Position numbers and translations under genes: made by a program. Below, in pieces: positions 24,632-33,309 of a stretch of DNA of 64,000 nucleotides; positions within the stretch are counted from its first letter, which is position 1, and every line of letters starts with the position of its first letter. Under the pieces are notes generated by a model. It did no database searches, had not been told where the DNA came from, and was given only the letters and a program-made list of their open reading frames with translations. Source of the stretch: Amycolatopsis iheyensis (GTDB lineage: Bacteria > Actinomycetota > Actinomycetes > Mycobacteriales > Pseudonocardiaceae); NCBI RefSeq assembly GCF_024703995.1, contig NZ_JAMXQV010000031.1, positions 1-64,000 of the forward strand. Reading direction: 5' to 3'.

Positions 24632-25302
24632 CCACGCGCTACAGCCAGGTCTACGAGGACCTGCGGACGCTCCTGCTGTCCGGGTCCTACGAGCCGAACA
24701 CGCGGCTGACGGAGTCGGACCTGACCAGCAGGTTCGCCGTGTCGCGCGGGACGATCCGGTCGGTGCTGGTGCGTCTGGCGCAGGAGGGGTACGTCACGAG
24801 CGAAGCGAACCGCGGCGTCCGCACCAGGAGCTTCAGCCTGGCGGAGGCCGCGGACATCCTGGAGGCCCGCGAGACCCTGGAAGCCGCGCTGGCGGGCAAA
24901 GCCGCGGAGCGGGCGACCGATGAGGAGATCCTCGGCCTGCGCCGTACGCTGGAGGCGATGGAGCGGGCGCAGGAACGCGGCGACCAGGCCGCGTACTCGA
25001 CGGGCAACCGGGCGTTCCACCAGCAGGTCAAGGCGGCGGCTCACCAGGCGACGCTGGCGCGCACGTACGACACGCTGCTCTACCCGCTGGTGATGCGCCA
25101 ATACCGCAACATCTCCGCCCGCCACCCCCGCGCGGGTTCGCTGGCCGAGCACCGGGCGATCCTGCTGGCGATCGTCACGCGCAACCCGGAGGCCGCGTCG
25201 GCGGCGATGCGCCACCACGTCGGCTCGGCCCGGCGGGCACTGCTGCTCGAACAGCCCGGAGGTGCCCGAGTCGTAGTCCCGGCCGGCGACGGCGCGGAGT
25301 GA
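24628..25302 (+). CDS. GntR/FCD-family regulator, right border of the catabolic island
   Basis: A 224-residue FadR-subfamily regulator, paralogue of 11211-11888. The winged helix is RLTESDLTSRFAVSRGTIRS, the FCD domain contains RAFHQQVKAAAHQATLAR and AMRHHVGSARRALLL. I assign the TTG at 24628, which overlaps the amidohydrolase stop. No ATG or GTG is available before the helix-turn-helix in this frame, and the open upstream frame is only a shadow. As last gene of the plus arm it would be autoregulated through the central operators. The two regulators may sense different intermediates or form heterodimers (inference). Confidence 0.83.
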   Translation: MTTRYSQVYEDLRTLLLSGSYEPNTRLTESDLTSRFAVSRGTIRSVLVRLAQEGYVTSEANRGVRTRSFSLAEAADILEARETLEAALAGKAAERATDEEILGLRRTLEAMERAQERGDQAAYSTGNRAFHQQVKAAAHQATLARTYDTLLYPLVMRQYRNISARHPRAGSLAEHRAILLAIVTRNPEAASAAMRHHVGSARRALLLEQPGGARVVVPAGDGAE

Positions 25303-25396
25303 TCGGGCGCTTCGAAAGGCACGGATGGCGGCACCCGGAGTCATCCGCGACGGCGCGCACAATTCGATCAAGATGCCGGCTTCGGCCGTTCTCGCC

Positions 25397-25432
25397 CGGT
25401 GTCGGACGGCGCGGCCGCGCCGTCCGACACCG
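25397..25432. terminator. 36-bp perfect palindrome between convergent genes
   Basis: The sequence from CGGTGTCGGACGGCGCGG to its exact complement is a perfect 36-bp palindrome with no fixed loop. It ends the GntR gene on the plus strand and the glycosyltransferase on the minus strand, so a bidirectional terminator is the natural reading. Confidence 0.75.
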
Positions 25433-25436
25433 CGAC

Positions 25437-27590
25437 TCAGGCGCGGCACTCGTAGAGGGTCTGCGCTCCCATCGGTCCCGCCTGCTGGTCCTGCTGTGCC
25501 GCCTGCCCGCCGTAAGCCGCCGGGTCGACCTCGGTGCAGTGCTGCGCGATCCACTGCTGCCGCTGCTGTCCGGCTCCGCCGTTCATGCCGGGCATGCCGC
25601 CGCCGCGTCCGCCGGACCCGTTGCCGAGAACGAACTTCAGCTTCCCTTCGGCGGTCCACTGCTGGAGCTGGTCGACCGAGGGCGAGTCGTCGCTGCCCAT
25701 GAAGCCGCCCATGCCGATGACCGTCTCGTCGGAGCCGATGATGAAGCCCGCGGCCATGGTCGCCGAGCCGTCGACGGCCAGGGTGATCTCCGCGGTTCCC
25801 TTGTGCTGCCGGGCGTAGTCGAGGACGCGGCGTTGCTCGTCGGTGAGCTTGCCGTCCATGCCGCCGAAGCCGCCGCCCGCGCGGCCGCGGCCCGGGCCGC
25901 CCGGCAGTTCGGGGAAGCCGCCGGTCCCGCCGGGCATCTGCGGCAGGTCTCCGGTGCCGCCCGGGAACTGCGGCATGGCACCGCTGCCGCCGGGGAAGCC
26001 GCCCGGGCCGCCCCCGCGCATGCCGCCGAAGCCGCCGCCACTCGGTCCCGCGGCGGGCATCACGCCGAGGTTCTCGCCGGTCGCCGCGGTCGCCGTGGAC
26101 CACACCGCGGGCACGAGCAGCACCGTCACCAGCCCGAACACCAGCGACACCCGCGAAACCACCAGCCGGCGCGTCTCGACGAGCCGGGCCCCGAGCAGCG
26201 CGGCCACGGTGACCACGCCCGCGACGAGGACCGCCCAGCGGGTCCAGCCGTGCCACGACGGCTCGCGGCCTGCGAGCACGAACGCCCACACCGTGGTGAG
26301 CGCGACGGCGGCGGGCAGCAGCAGCCACGAGGCCGCCCCGTCGCCGCGGTAGGTGCGCCAGAGCCGCGCGAGCCCGGCGGCTGAGATCGCCGCGATCGCC
26401 GGGGCGAGCATGGTCGTGTAGTACGGGTGCCAGATGCCCTGTGCGTAGCTGAAGACGATCCCCGTCACGAGAAGCCAGCCGCCCCATACGAACCAGCCGG
26501 CACGCGAAGCCGGGTCGCCCGGTCCCTTCGCCCGCACGCCCTGGACGGCGACGACCACCAGCACGAACAGCGACAGCGGCAGCAGCCACGAGATCTGCCC
26601 ACCGACCGACTGGCCGAACATCCGGCCGAGACCGGTGTCGCCGCCGAACATGCCACCGCCCATCCCGGCCGGTGGGGACATCCCCTCGGGCAGGTCCATC
26701 CCGCCGGGCCGAGGCCCACCGCCGCCACCGCCGGGACCGAAGTTTCCTTCGTCGCCGAAGATCCGGCCGAAGCCGTTGTAGCCGAAGATGAGGTTCCACG
26801 CGGTGCCGTCGGTGCTGCCGCCCATGTACGGCTTCGATCCCGGCCACCAGTCGTGCAGCGCCACCCACCAGAACGACGAGGCGAACAGCACCACGCCGGC
26901 CCCGAGCAGGTCGAAGATCCGCCGCTTGACGGGCGCGCTCGTCCCCACCAGGTATGCCAGCGCGAACCCGGGGACGACGATCCACGCCTGCATCATCTTG
27001 GTGACGAACCCGCAGCCGATGAAGAACGCGCACCACAGCAGCCAGCGGGTCCGCGCACGGCTCGTGTCCGCCTTCACCGAGCGGGTGAACGCGTACGCCG
27101 CCGCGATGAGCAGCAGTACGAGCAGCGTGTCCGGGTTGTTGTCGCGGTTGATCGCGACGGTGATCGGGGTGAGCGTGAGGATCAGCGCGGCCAGCAGGGC
27201 GACGTTCTCGCCCGCCCAATGCCGGACCGTGCGGTGCAGCAGGAACACCGCCGCGACGCCCTCGATCACCTGCGGCAGCAGCAGGGCCCAGCCGTGGAAC
27301 CCGAAGACCATGACCGAAAGTGCTTGCGGCCACAGTGACATCGGCGGCTTGTCCACAGTGAACACGCCGTACGGGTCGAACGAGCCGAAGAGGAAGTTCG
27401 TGAAGCTGTCCGTCATGGACTTCACGGCGGCCGAGTAGTACGTGTTGCCCAGCTGGCCCGCGCCGATCCGCCACGCGTAGAGCACACCCGCGGCGACGCA
27501 GATCCCGGCGAGCGCCCACACCTGCCACCGCGTCCGGCGCGGGGCGGCGACGCGGCCGGCCGATGCCACTTGGTCGGCGGCGACTGTCAT
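25437..27590 (-). CDS. GT39/ArnT-like membrane glycosyltransferase (YkcB type)
   Basis: A 717-residue polytopic membrane protein of the GT-C fold. The first external loop carries the mannosyltransferase-type acidic pair region (MTDSFTNFLFGSFDPYGVF, VDKPPMSLWPQALSV), followed by about a dozen helices. Glycine/methionine/proline-rich loops (GGGGGGPRPGGMDLPEGMSP; GGFGGMRGGGPGGFPGG) are typical of actinobacterial YkcB proteins. The C-terminal globular domain has ITLAVDGSATMAAGFIIGSD and ends near ECRA. It probably transfers a sugar from a polyprenyl-phosphate donor to a surface acceptor. The donor would come from the GT2 enzyme encoded upstream, whose stop overlaps this start (ATGA). Confidence 0.88.
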   Translation of the reverse strand: MTVAADQVASAGRVAAPRRTRWQVWALAGICVAAGVLYAWRIGAGQLGNTYYSAAVKSMTDSFTNFLFGSFDPYGVFTVDKPPMSLWPQALSVMVFGFHGWALLLPQVIEGVAAVFLLHRTVRHWAGENVALLAALILTLTPITVAINRDNNPDTLLVLLLIAAAYAFTRSVKADTSRARTRWLLWCAFFIGCGFVTKMMQAWIVVPGFALAYLVGTSAPVKRRIFDLLGAGVVLFASSFWWVALHDWWPGSKPYMGGSTDGTAWNLIFGYNGFGRIFGDEGNFGPGGGGGGPRPGGMDLPEGMSPPAGMGGGMFGGDTGLGRMFGQSVGGQISWLLPLSLFVLVVVAVQGVRAKGPGDPASRAGWFVWGGWLLVTGIVFSYAQGIWHPYYTTMLAPAIAAISAAGLARLWRTYRGDGAASWLLLPAAVALTTVWAFVLAGREPSWHGWTRWAVLVAGVVTVAALLGARLVETRRLVVSRVSLVFGLVTVLLVPAVWSTATAATGENLGVMPAAGPSGGGFGGMRGGGPGGFPGGSGAMPQFPGGTGDLPQMPGGTGGFPELPGGPGRGRAGGGFGGMDGKLTDEQRRVLDYARQHKGTAEITLAVDGSATMAAGFIIGSDETVIGMGGFMGSDDSPSVDQLQQWTAEGKLKFVLGNGSGGRGGGMPGMNGGAGQQRQQWIAQHCTEVDPAAYGGQAAQQDQQAGPMGAQTLYECRA

Positions 27591-28834
27591 TCTTCGTCCT
27601 CTCGGTTGTTCTTGCGGAAGACCCAGCTGCGCAGCAGCACGAACCGGCCGGCGGTGCCCAGCACCGACGACGCGAACAGCACGGTCAGCTCCAGCGCGCG
27701 CCCCGGGGCCGGGTCGAACCCGTGCAGGGCGAGCAGCGCGGCGGAGGTGAAGGCGTAGTAGAGACCAAAGACCATGAACCCTTGCAGGTGCGCCTTGCGG
27801 CGGGGGACGCTCGCACCGGCGAAGGTGAAGCGGCGGTTGGCTTCGGTGTTGAAGAGCGTGGTGACGACGAGCGCGACGAGGTTGGCCACCAGCACCGGCC
27901 ACCACAGCCGGAACAGTCCGTACAGCACGAGGTTCGCGACCGTCGAGATCACACCGATCGCCGCGAACGACAGGACCTCCCACAGCCGGCCACCGCTCGG
28001 CGCGCCCAGCACCGCGTCCGGGTGCGCGGCCCGCGGCGCCGGACGGCGGGGCAGGTCCGGCACCCGCGCGGTGCCGGCCGCCTTCGCGCGGGCGACGCGG
28101 ACGAGCCCGCGGATGTCGTCGAGGGCGGTCTTGGCGACGTCGACGCGGCTGTCGGTGTCCTCGACCCAGTCGACCGGGACCTCGTGCACACGCAGCCCGT
28201 TGTGCTCGGCCAGGAGCAGCAGTTCGGTGTCGAAGAACCAGGCGTCGTCCTCGACGTGGTCCAGCAGCGGCCGGACCACGTCGGTGCGTGCGGCTTTGAA
28301 CCCGCACTGCGCGTCGGAGAACCGGGCGCCGTGGGTCAGCCGGATCAGGCCGTTGTAGCAGCGGGAGACGAACTCGCGCTTCGGCCCGCGGACCGTGCGC
28401 GCGCCCGGGGCGAGCCGCGACCCGATGGCGACGTCGGAGTGGCCGTTGACCAGCGGGGCGACCAGCGGCAGCAGCGCGTCGAGCCCGGTGGAGAGGTCGA
28501 CGTCCATGTAGACGACGACGTCGGCGGTGCTGGCCCGCCAGGTCTCGCGCAAGGCCAGGCCGCGGCCCTTGCGGTCGAGGTGGCGCACGCGGACGGACTC
28601 GTCGTCTCGGGCGAGTGCCTCGGCCACCTCCAGGGTCCGGTCGGTGCTGGCGTTGTCCGCGATCACGATGGTCCAGCCGAAGGGGAACTGGTCACGGAGG
28701 AACTCCCGCAGCACCCGCACGCAGCCCGGCAGGGCCCGCTCCTCGTTGTAGACCGGGACGACGATGTCCACCGTGGCTGTCGCAGCACGCTGTTCGGGGG
28801 AGGTCCTGAGGCCTCCGGTCGCGCCGACCGACAT
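27587..28834 (-). CDS. GT2 polyprenyl-phosphate glycosyltransferase with GtrA-like membrane domain
   Basis: A 415-residue bifunctional protein. Residues 20-260 form a GT-A dolichol-phosphate-mannose-synthase-like domain (TVDIVVPVYNEERALPGCVR, IADNASTDRTLEVAE, VVYMDVDLSTGLDALLP with the D-x-D). Residues 300-410 form the four-helix GtrA flippase-type domain (LSFAAIGVISTVANLVLYGL; LFNTEANRRFTF). It makes, and probably helps flip, the lipid-linked sugar used by the ArnT-like partner. ATG 28834 was chosen behind GGAGGA. The first gene of the operon, it is divergent from the two-component system, whose response regulator may control it. Confidence 0.9.
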   Translation of the reverse strand: MSVGATGGLRTSPEQRAATATVDIVVPVYNEERALPGCVRVLREFLRDQFPFGWTIVIADNASTDRTLEVAEALARDDESVRVRHLDRKGRGLALRETWRASTADVVVYMDVDLSTGLDALLPLVAPLVNGHSDVAIGSRLAPGARTVRGPKREFVSRCYNGLIRLTHGARFSDAQCGFKAARTDVVRPLLDHVEDDAWFFDTELLLLAEHNGLRVHEVPVDWVEDTDSRVDVAKTALDDIRGLVRVARAKAAGTARVPDLPRRPAPRAAHPDAVLGAPSGGRLWEVLSFAAIGVISTVANLVLYGLFRLWWPVLVANLVALVVTTLFNTEANRRFTFAGASVPRRKAHLQGFMVFGLYYAFTSAALLALHGFDPAPGRALELTVLFASSVLGTAGRFVLLRSWVFRKNNREDEE

Positions 28835-28896
28835 GCTTCCTCCGTTCTGGGTCTTCCGGCGGTCGAGCACGACGCTGTGTGACCGGTTACGTGGCT

Positions 28897-28982
28897 CTCA
28901 CGGTGGGCTACCGGTCGTGAGAATGGCCTGGAATTAACCTGAGAGAATCATGAGAGGTGGATCTTTCACCTCACCCGGTGAG
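28897..28982. promoter_or_regulatory. candidate response-regulator sites in the divergent promoter
   Basis: Between the glycosyltransferase operon and the response regulator lie CTCACG-N13-CGTGAG (28897-28921), the tight dyad CTCACCCGGTGAG (28970-28982) and, between them, a direct repeat TGAGAG-N5-TGAGAG within 28940-28957. OmpR-class regulators bind tandem direct repeats, so the last is the best candidate for autoregulation. The two GTGAG/CTCAC dyads could be alternative half-site arrangements. Confidence 0.45.
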
Positions 28983-29024
28983 ACCGACGGCCGGTACACA
29001 GATTCACCGCGTAACCTCGGCCCG

Positions 29025-29702
29025 GTGCGACTGCTGGTGGTGGACGACGATCCCGACGTGCGGGAAAGCCTTCAGCGCAGCCTCGAATTCGAGGGCTACG
29101 ACGTCGGCACGGCCACCTGCGGCACGACGGCACTGGCGGCGGTGGCCGGCGAGGCGAAGCCGGACCTGGTGATCCTCGACGTGATGATGCCCGAGGTCGA
29201 CGGCCTGGAGACGTGCCGCCGGATCCGCGAGGCGGGGGAGCGGTTGCCGGTGCTGATGCTCACCGCGCGCGACGCGCTGGGCGACCGCGTCACCGGCCTC
29301 GACTCGGGGGCCGACGACTACCTCGTCAAGCCGTTCGCGCTGGAGGAGCTGCTCGCCCGGGTCCGTGCCCTGCTGAAGCAGAACCGCGGGCGGCGATACG
29401 TGCCGCAGGTCCGCCGCTTCGGCGACCTCGAACTCGATCCCGGCACCCGCGAGGTCACCCGTGACGGCCGGCAGGTGGAGCTGACGCCGACCGAGTTCGA
29501 CCTGCTGACCGTGTTCCTCGACGCGCCGGGCAAGGTGCTGACCAAACACCAGCTCCGGCAGGCGGTGTGGGGCCGGGAACCGAGCCGCACCAACAACCTC
29601 GACGTCTACGTCGGGTATCTTCGGCGCAAGACCGAAGCCGGCGGCGCGAGCCGGCTGCTGCACACCGTTCGCGGTGTCGGGTTCGTGCTGCGGGCGCCGT
29701 GA
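29025..29702 (+). CDS. OmpR/PhoB-family response regulator
   Basis: A 225-residue regulator. The receiver domain (1-118) has acidic residues D7-D9, phospho-acceptor Asp52 (VILDVMMPEVDG), conserved Thr80 and Lys102 (YLVKPFALEELLARV). The winged-helix effector (130-225) has LTPTEFDLLTVFLDAPGKVL and NNLDVYVGYLRRKTEA. The GTG at 29025 starts exactly at the first receiver strand, and upstream sequence is not domain-like. It is coupled to the sensor kinase by a GTGA stop/start overlap and resembles mycobacterial MprA/TcrA-type regulators (family-level statement only). It probably governs the divergent cell-envelope glycosyltransferases. Confidence 0.93.
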   Translation: MRLLVVDDDPDVRESLQRSLEFEGYDVGTATCGTTALAAVAGEAKPDLVILDVMMPEVDGLETCRRIREAGERLPVLMLTARDALGDRVTGLDSGADDYLVKPFALEELLARVRALLKQNRGRRYVPQVRRFGDLELDPGTREVTRDGRQVELTPTEFDLLTVFLDAPGKVLTKHQLRQAVWGREPSRTNNLDVYVGYLRRKTEAGGASRLLHTVRGVGFVLRAP

Positions 29703-31051
29703 GACCCCGGATGCTGGGCAGCCGCGTCGCCCTGATCACCGCGGTCATCGTCGCGCTCGCCATCGCCTCGATCAGCACCGTCACCTACGTGTCCACCCAG
29801 CACAACCTGCGCGCGCAGCTGGACGAGACGCTGCTCGGCGGCTGGCCGCCGCCCGGCGCGCAGGACCCGGACGCGCCGAAGCCCGACTGGGCCGACCTGT
29901 GCCGGGCGGTGAACCGGGGCCGTCCGCTGCAGCGGTTCCTGGAGGGCGTGCAGCTGCTCAAGGCCGATGGGACGACGTGCTCGCCCGCCGGCGTGGACTC
30001 GGTCGTGCTCGAAGACACCGACCGGACCGTGGGCGCGGTGACGTTGCGGGACGGCTACACGCAGTCCGGCACGCCGGTGCGGGTGCTGCTGGGCCCGGTC
30101 GGCGACGGGAACGTGCTGGCCATCTCGCGCAGCCTGGCCGAGGTCGAGAACACGCTCAACGGGCTGGCCAACGTCCTGTTCATCGTGTCGATCTTCGGGG
30201 CGGCGCTCGCGGCCGCGGCCGGGCTGGTGCTCACCCGCCGGACCCTGGAACCGATGGCGCGGCTGACCGGCGCGGCCGAGGAGATCGCCCGGACGCAGGA
30301 CCTCGACCTCCCCGTGGAAGTGTCCGGCCGCGACGAAGTCGGCAGGCTGGGGCGGGCGTTCGCGGCGATGACCGGTGCGCTCGCCGAGTCTCGGCGGCGT
30401 CAGCAGGCGCTCGTGGCGGACGCGGCCCACGAGCTGCGGACGCCGTTGACCAGTCTCCGGACCAACGTCGACCTGCTCGCCCGCAGCGAGCACACCGGCC
30501 GCCTGCTGGCCGACGGGCAGCGCGCCCGGACGCTGGACCGGTTGCAGGTGCAGGCGGAGGAGCTCAGCGACCTCGTCACCGAGCTGGTCGTGCTCGCCCG
30601 CGACGAGCGCGAGCGCGAGCACACCGAGGTTGACGTGGCCGCCGTCGTCGAGCAGGCGGTCCGACGGGCGTCGAGCCGGGCCCGCGACCACACGTTCGAG
30701 GTCGAGAACGCCGAGTGGGTGGTGCACGGCGACGCGGGCGCGCTGGAGCGCATGGTGCTCAACCTGCTCGACAACGCGATCAAGTTCTCGCCCGCGGAAT
30801 CAGTGGTCACGGTCCGCTCCACGCCCGGCCGGATTTCCGTCGCCGACGAGGGCCCCGGCGTCGCGCCGGCCGATCGGAGGTCGGCGTTCGAACGGTTCTG
30901 GCGCGCGCCCGAGGCGCGATCCCTGCCGGGATCGGGCCTGGGACTGGCCATCGTCGTGGACACCCTGGCCGCCCACGGGGGAACTGTCCGGTTCGAGGAC
31001 CCGCCGTCGGGCCGGGGCGCGCTGGTTGTAGCCGAGCTGCCGCCCAGGTAG
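29699..31051 (+). CDS. membrane sensor histidine kinase
   Basis: A 450-residue kinase. Transmembrane helices are at about 10-30 and 157-180 and enclose a 125-residue extracytoplasmic sensor region with cysteines 68 and 94. HAMP follows (181-235, LTRRTLEPMARLTGAAEEIA), then the HisKA box with His244 (ADAAHELRTPLTSLRTNVDL), N-box LNLLDNAIKFSP, G1 VADEGPGV and G2 GSGLGLAIVVDTL. It autophosphorylates His244 and passes phosphate to Asp52 of the regulator encoded just upstream. Start GTG 29699 overlaps the regulator stop. Confidence 0.93.
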   Translation: MRPRMLGSRVALITAVIVALAIASISTVTYVSTQHNLRAQLDETLLGGWPPPGAQDPDAPKPDWADLCRAVNRGRPLQRFLEGVQLLKADGTTCSPAGVDSVVLEDTDRTVGAVTLRDGYTQSGTPVRVLLGPVGDGNVLAISRSLAEVENTLNGLANVLFIVSIFGAALAAAAGLVLTRRTLEPMARLTGAAEEIARTQDLDLPVEVSGRDEVGRLGRAFAAMTGALAESRRRQQALVADAAHELRTPLTSLRTNVDLLARSEHTGRLLADGQRARTLDRLQVQAEELSDLVTELVVLARDEREREHTEVDVAAVVEQAVRRASSRARDHTFEVENAEWVVHGDAGALERMVLNLLDNAIKFSPAESVVTVRSTPGRISVADEGPGVAPADRRSAFERFWRAPEARSLPGSGLGLAIVVDTLAAHGGTVRFEDPPSGRGALVVAELPPR

Positions 31052-31379
31052 TCGCCGCAGGTCGGTATGCCGGGCCCGCATCACGGCATCGGCGCCGGGG
31101 TCTTCATCGGTGAAGCCAGGACGACGGCGTGACGCGCAGGGCAATCCGGCGGCCACGGCATTCACGCAACGGATGATGGCGATCCCGTATGCGGAGCTCG
31201 AGCGCATCCTGGAGGTGATCGCGGGGGCCGGCGGCGAGGTGACCACCGACCCCGTCGGCGCGGCGGGATTGACGGCGGCCGTGAGTGCCGCTGCTGCTCG
31301 ATCGGCTCGGTCAGTGTCCATTTGGCGCTCCTGGTCCCGACGAAGGCGGCCTGCGGTGTGCCAGACTGCGGTCCTGTGT
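31052..31379. other. stretch without a convincing gene
   Basis: This region follows the kinase stop. A plus-strand frame reads TQRMMAIPYAELERILEVIA and GAGGEVTTDPVGAAGLTAAV in a plausible amino-acid composition but has no recognisable start, ribosome site or family, and becomes arginine-rich after 31310. It may be the eroded end of an unrelated gene. Otherwise nothing is supported. Confidence 0.35.
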
Positions 31380-32163
31380 TCGTTTCGCGACTTGACAAAT
31401 CCTCAGCCGCTCAGGAATTTCAGCCCTGAGCACGCCTATGCCTACCGCTGGGGACTCTCCGTGCCTCCGTCCGTGGGACAGTGGGCGGTCGTCGAGGGGG
31501 CTGACGGCCCCACGACCGTGATCGTAGGCGCCGTCGGCGCGAATGCGTACGTCAACGAATTCGGCGTGGACTCTCTCGAGGTGATCGTTCGCCTCGTTCC
31601 TGCGGCGGATGTCGCAAAGGCGCGGGCCGTTGTCGAAAGGAAGCGTTCTGGCGATCTTGCGGCCGAGGCCACATGGCTTGCTCACTGCCGATGGATTGCC
31701 GGGATGGACCCTGAGCGGCCGTCCCGTCCGCTGCCGGCCGCCTTCGATGTTCCTCTGTTGCCGACGGACAAGGCTGACTGCGCGAGCGCCGATCGTACCC
31801 AGCAGTCGAGGTCGAGCGCCTGAAAGACATCGCTCGCGCGTGGTTTCGGATTCGCGACGCGGGCGCCGAGAACGAACGGCTCTCGGCGGTCAAGAACGTC
31901 GCGAGCAGGGTCGACCTCGATCGAAAGATTCGCGAGCTGACGGAAGGCGAGAACTTCGGTGACCGGCTGGGGAACTTCCTCGGCGAGCCGATGGGGGACT
32001 GGCTTCGCTACGTCGAAGAACTGGCGAAGGGCGGCGAAGTCGAATCAGGGCAAGCGGCTTGCCCACCGGAACGTCGCGGGCCGGGTGCTTTGCAGCCGAA
32101 ACTCGGCGAACGTCTTGTGAAGGCCAGAGAACTGGCGAAGAAGCAATCCGGATCTGGACGGTA
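31380..32163 (+). pseudogene. unrecognised gene broken by a frameshift
   Basis: The first part (from about 31390) encodes LTNPQPLRNFSPEHAYAYRW, GLSVPPSVGQWAVVEGADGP and AYVNEFGVDSLEVIVRLVPA. After PAAFDVPLLP near 31785 the frame is lost, and the continuation is one base off: YPAVEVERLKDIARAWFRIR, ENFGDRLGNFLGEPMGDWLR, LQPKLGERLVKARELAKK, ending TAG at 32163. Together about 255 residues, with a beta-rich N-terminal half and a helical, charged C-terminal half. I do not recognise the family. The last ~25 codons recur, damaged, at 11.03-11.15 kb. A second frame problem near 31400 hides the true start. Confidence 0.55.
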
Positions 32164-32225
32164 GCCCGGTTTCTCGCGCATCGGCACCCAGTACGTGACC
32201 CTGGTCGTCGATGTCGGCTCGACTC
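32078..32225 (+). repeat. dispersed imperfect repeat, copy B
   Basis: This is the counterpart of 11028-11150, same orientation. It covers the last ~28 codons of the broken gene above and about 60 bases beyond its stop, including CGTGACCCTGGTCGTCGATG. The similarity extending past the stop codon argues for duplication of a DNA segment rather than only of a protein domain. Confidence 0.5.
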
Positions 32226-32246
32226 AAGAATCTCCTTGGGATGCGG

Positions 32247-32452
32247 TTACTGGTCTCCAACCTCAGGACCTCGTCGTCGACCTGGTTCCTGCACTTCCTC
32301 GACGTTGGCGATCGCGACGCCGGGGGGCACCAGGTCGAGCCCACCGAGCCACCGCGCCAATGAGCGGCGGGAGCGGGCGACCAGCGGTCTCGGCGGCGAG
32401 GGTCGGCGGCGCGATCCCGGTCACAACGATCATCGTCGCGTTGGCTTGCATG
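32247..32452 (-). other. possible gene remnant in a non-coding gap
   Basis: The gap 32164-32538 has no intact gene. On the minus strand, a frame reading TMIVVTGIAPPTLAAETAGR and PLPPLIGAVARW continues, after a one-base shift near 32343, as LDLVPPGVAIANVEEVQEPG before a stop. The composition looks protein-like, but no start, ribosome site or family supports it. Confidence 0.3.
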
Positions 32453-32538
32453 ATCGCGCGAGGGCGGCCACCCGGTCGAGGGCCGGCCTCAGTACGGATT
32501 TCCGGAACCCCGCCCGGTGGCGCTTCCTCGTCCCGGAG

Positions 32539-33309
32539 TCAGGGGTGCCGTTCAGGCACGCCTGTTTCGAGCGTCGCGAGGTCGCGCACCGCGTAGCGGT
32601 GGTGCTCGGCTTCCTCCTTCAGCACTACCTTGAGGCAGCGTCGGACGATGTATTGCTGGTCGGGGTACGGGTCTGCCGGCTTGCGACCGCAGACCCGGTC
32701 GAGTTCGGCCGCGGTGAGTCCGTCGACGGCGCGCCGCATCGTGGCCATGCGGGCGAGGCGCGGTGCGAGCACCTCCGCGAGCGTCGGGGTGGCGTCGAGG
32801 GTGAGGCCGAGCTTTGCCGCTTGCTCGGGCGGCATCCCGCCGTGGGGGTAGCCCAGCGGGTGGTAGGGCGCGTCCTCTTCGAGCACCGCGTTGCCGAGCC
32901 AGGCGTCGGAGGCGAGCAGCAGGTGCCGTTGCGTCTCGACGAATGACCACTCGCCGTCGACCTGCTCGTGCAGTGTGGCCTCGGGCAGCTGCTTCGCCCG
33001 CTCGAGCGTCGCGGTCCACAGGGTCTCGATGGCCGCCCAGGCGGCCTGGTAGTCCTCGATGGACGTCGCGTCCCGCGCCAGTGCCCGCGTGGGGTGGCGG
33101 CGGTCGAGTTCGGCCTCGACGTAGGCGGTCACGTCGACGTCGTTGACGACGACGCGTTCGAAGTCACCGCCGAGGTAGACGTTGCTGCCGTAGCAGTCGA
33201 CGATCTTCAGGCCGTTCACGTCGCAGTCGCGGATCTCGAGACCTGCCAGGTTGCACAGGTGGATGCGGGCACCGCGGAACTGGTCGCTGTGGGCGTAGTC
33301 GGAAGCCAT
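32539..33309 (-). CDS. DinB-like protein with an N-terminal pentapeptide-type segment
   Basis: A 256-residue cytoplasmic protein. Residues 6-50 read HSDQFRGARIHLCNLAGLEI, RDCDVNGLKIVDCYGSNVYL, a short right-handed beta-helix-like run. Residues 95-250 form a DinB_2 four-helix domain: EVDGEWSFVETQRHLLLAS-like helix with the first His, AWLGNAVLEEDAPYHPLGYP, and EEAEHHRYAVRDLATLE with the closing histidines, the usual three-His metal triad. Start at 33309 behind GAGG. The DinB superfamily includes thiol-transferases and metal-dependent hydrolases, with no substrate readable here. It is on the same strand as the carbonic anhydrase but separated from it by a hairpin and 330 bp. Confidence 0.83.
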   Translation of the reverse strand: MASDYAHSDQFRGARIHLCNLAGLEIRDCDVNGLKIVDCYGSNVYLGGDFERVVVNDVDVTAYVEAELDRRHPTRALARDATSIEDYQAAWAAIETLWTATLERAKQLPEATLHEQVDGEWSFVETQRHLLLASDAWLGNAVLEEDAPYHPLGYPHGGMPPEQAAKLGLTLDATPTLAEVLAPRLARMATMRRAVDGLTAAELDRVCGRKPADPYPDQQYIVRRCLKVVLKEEAEHHRYAVRDLATLETGVPERHP

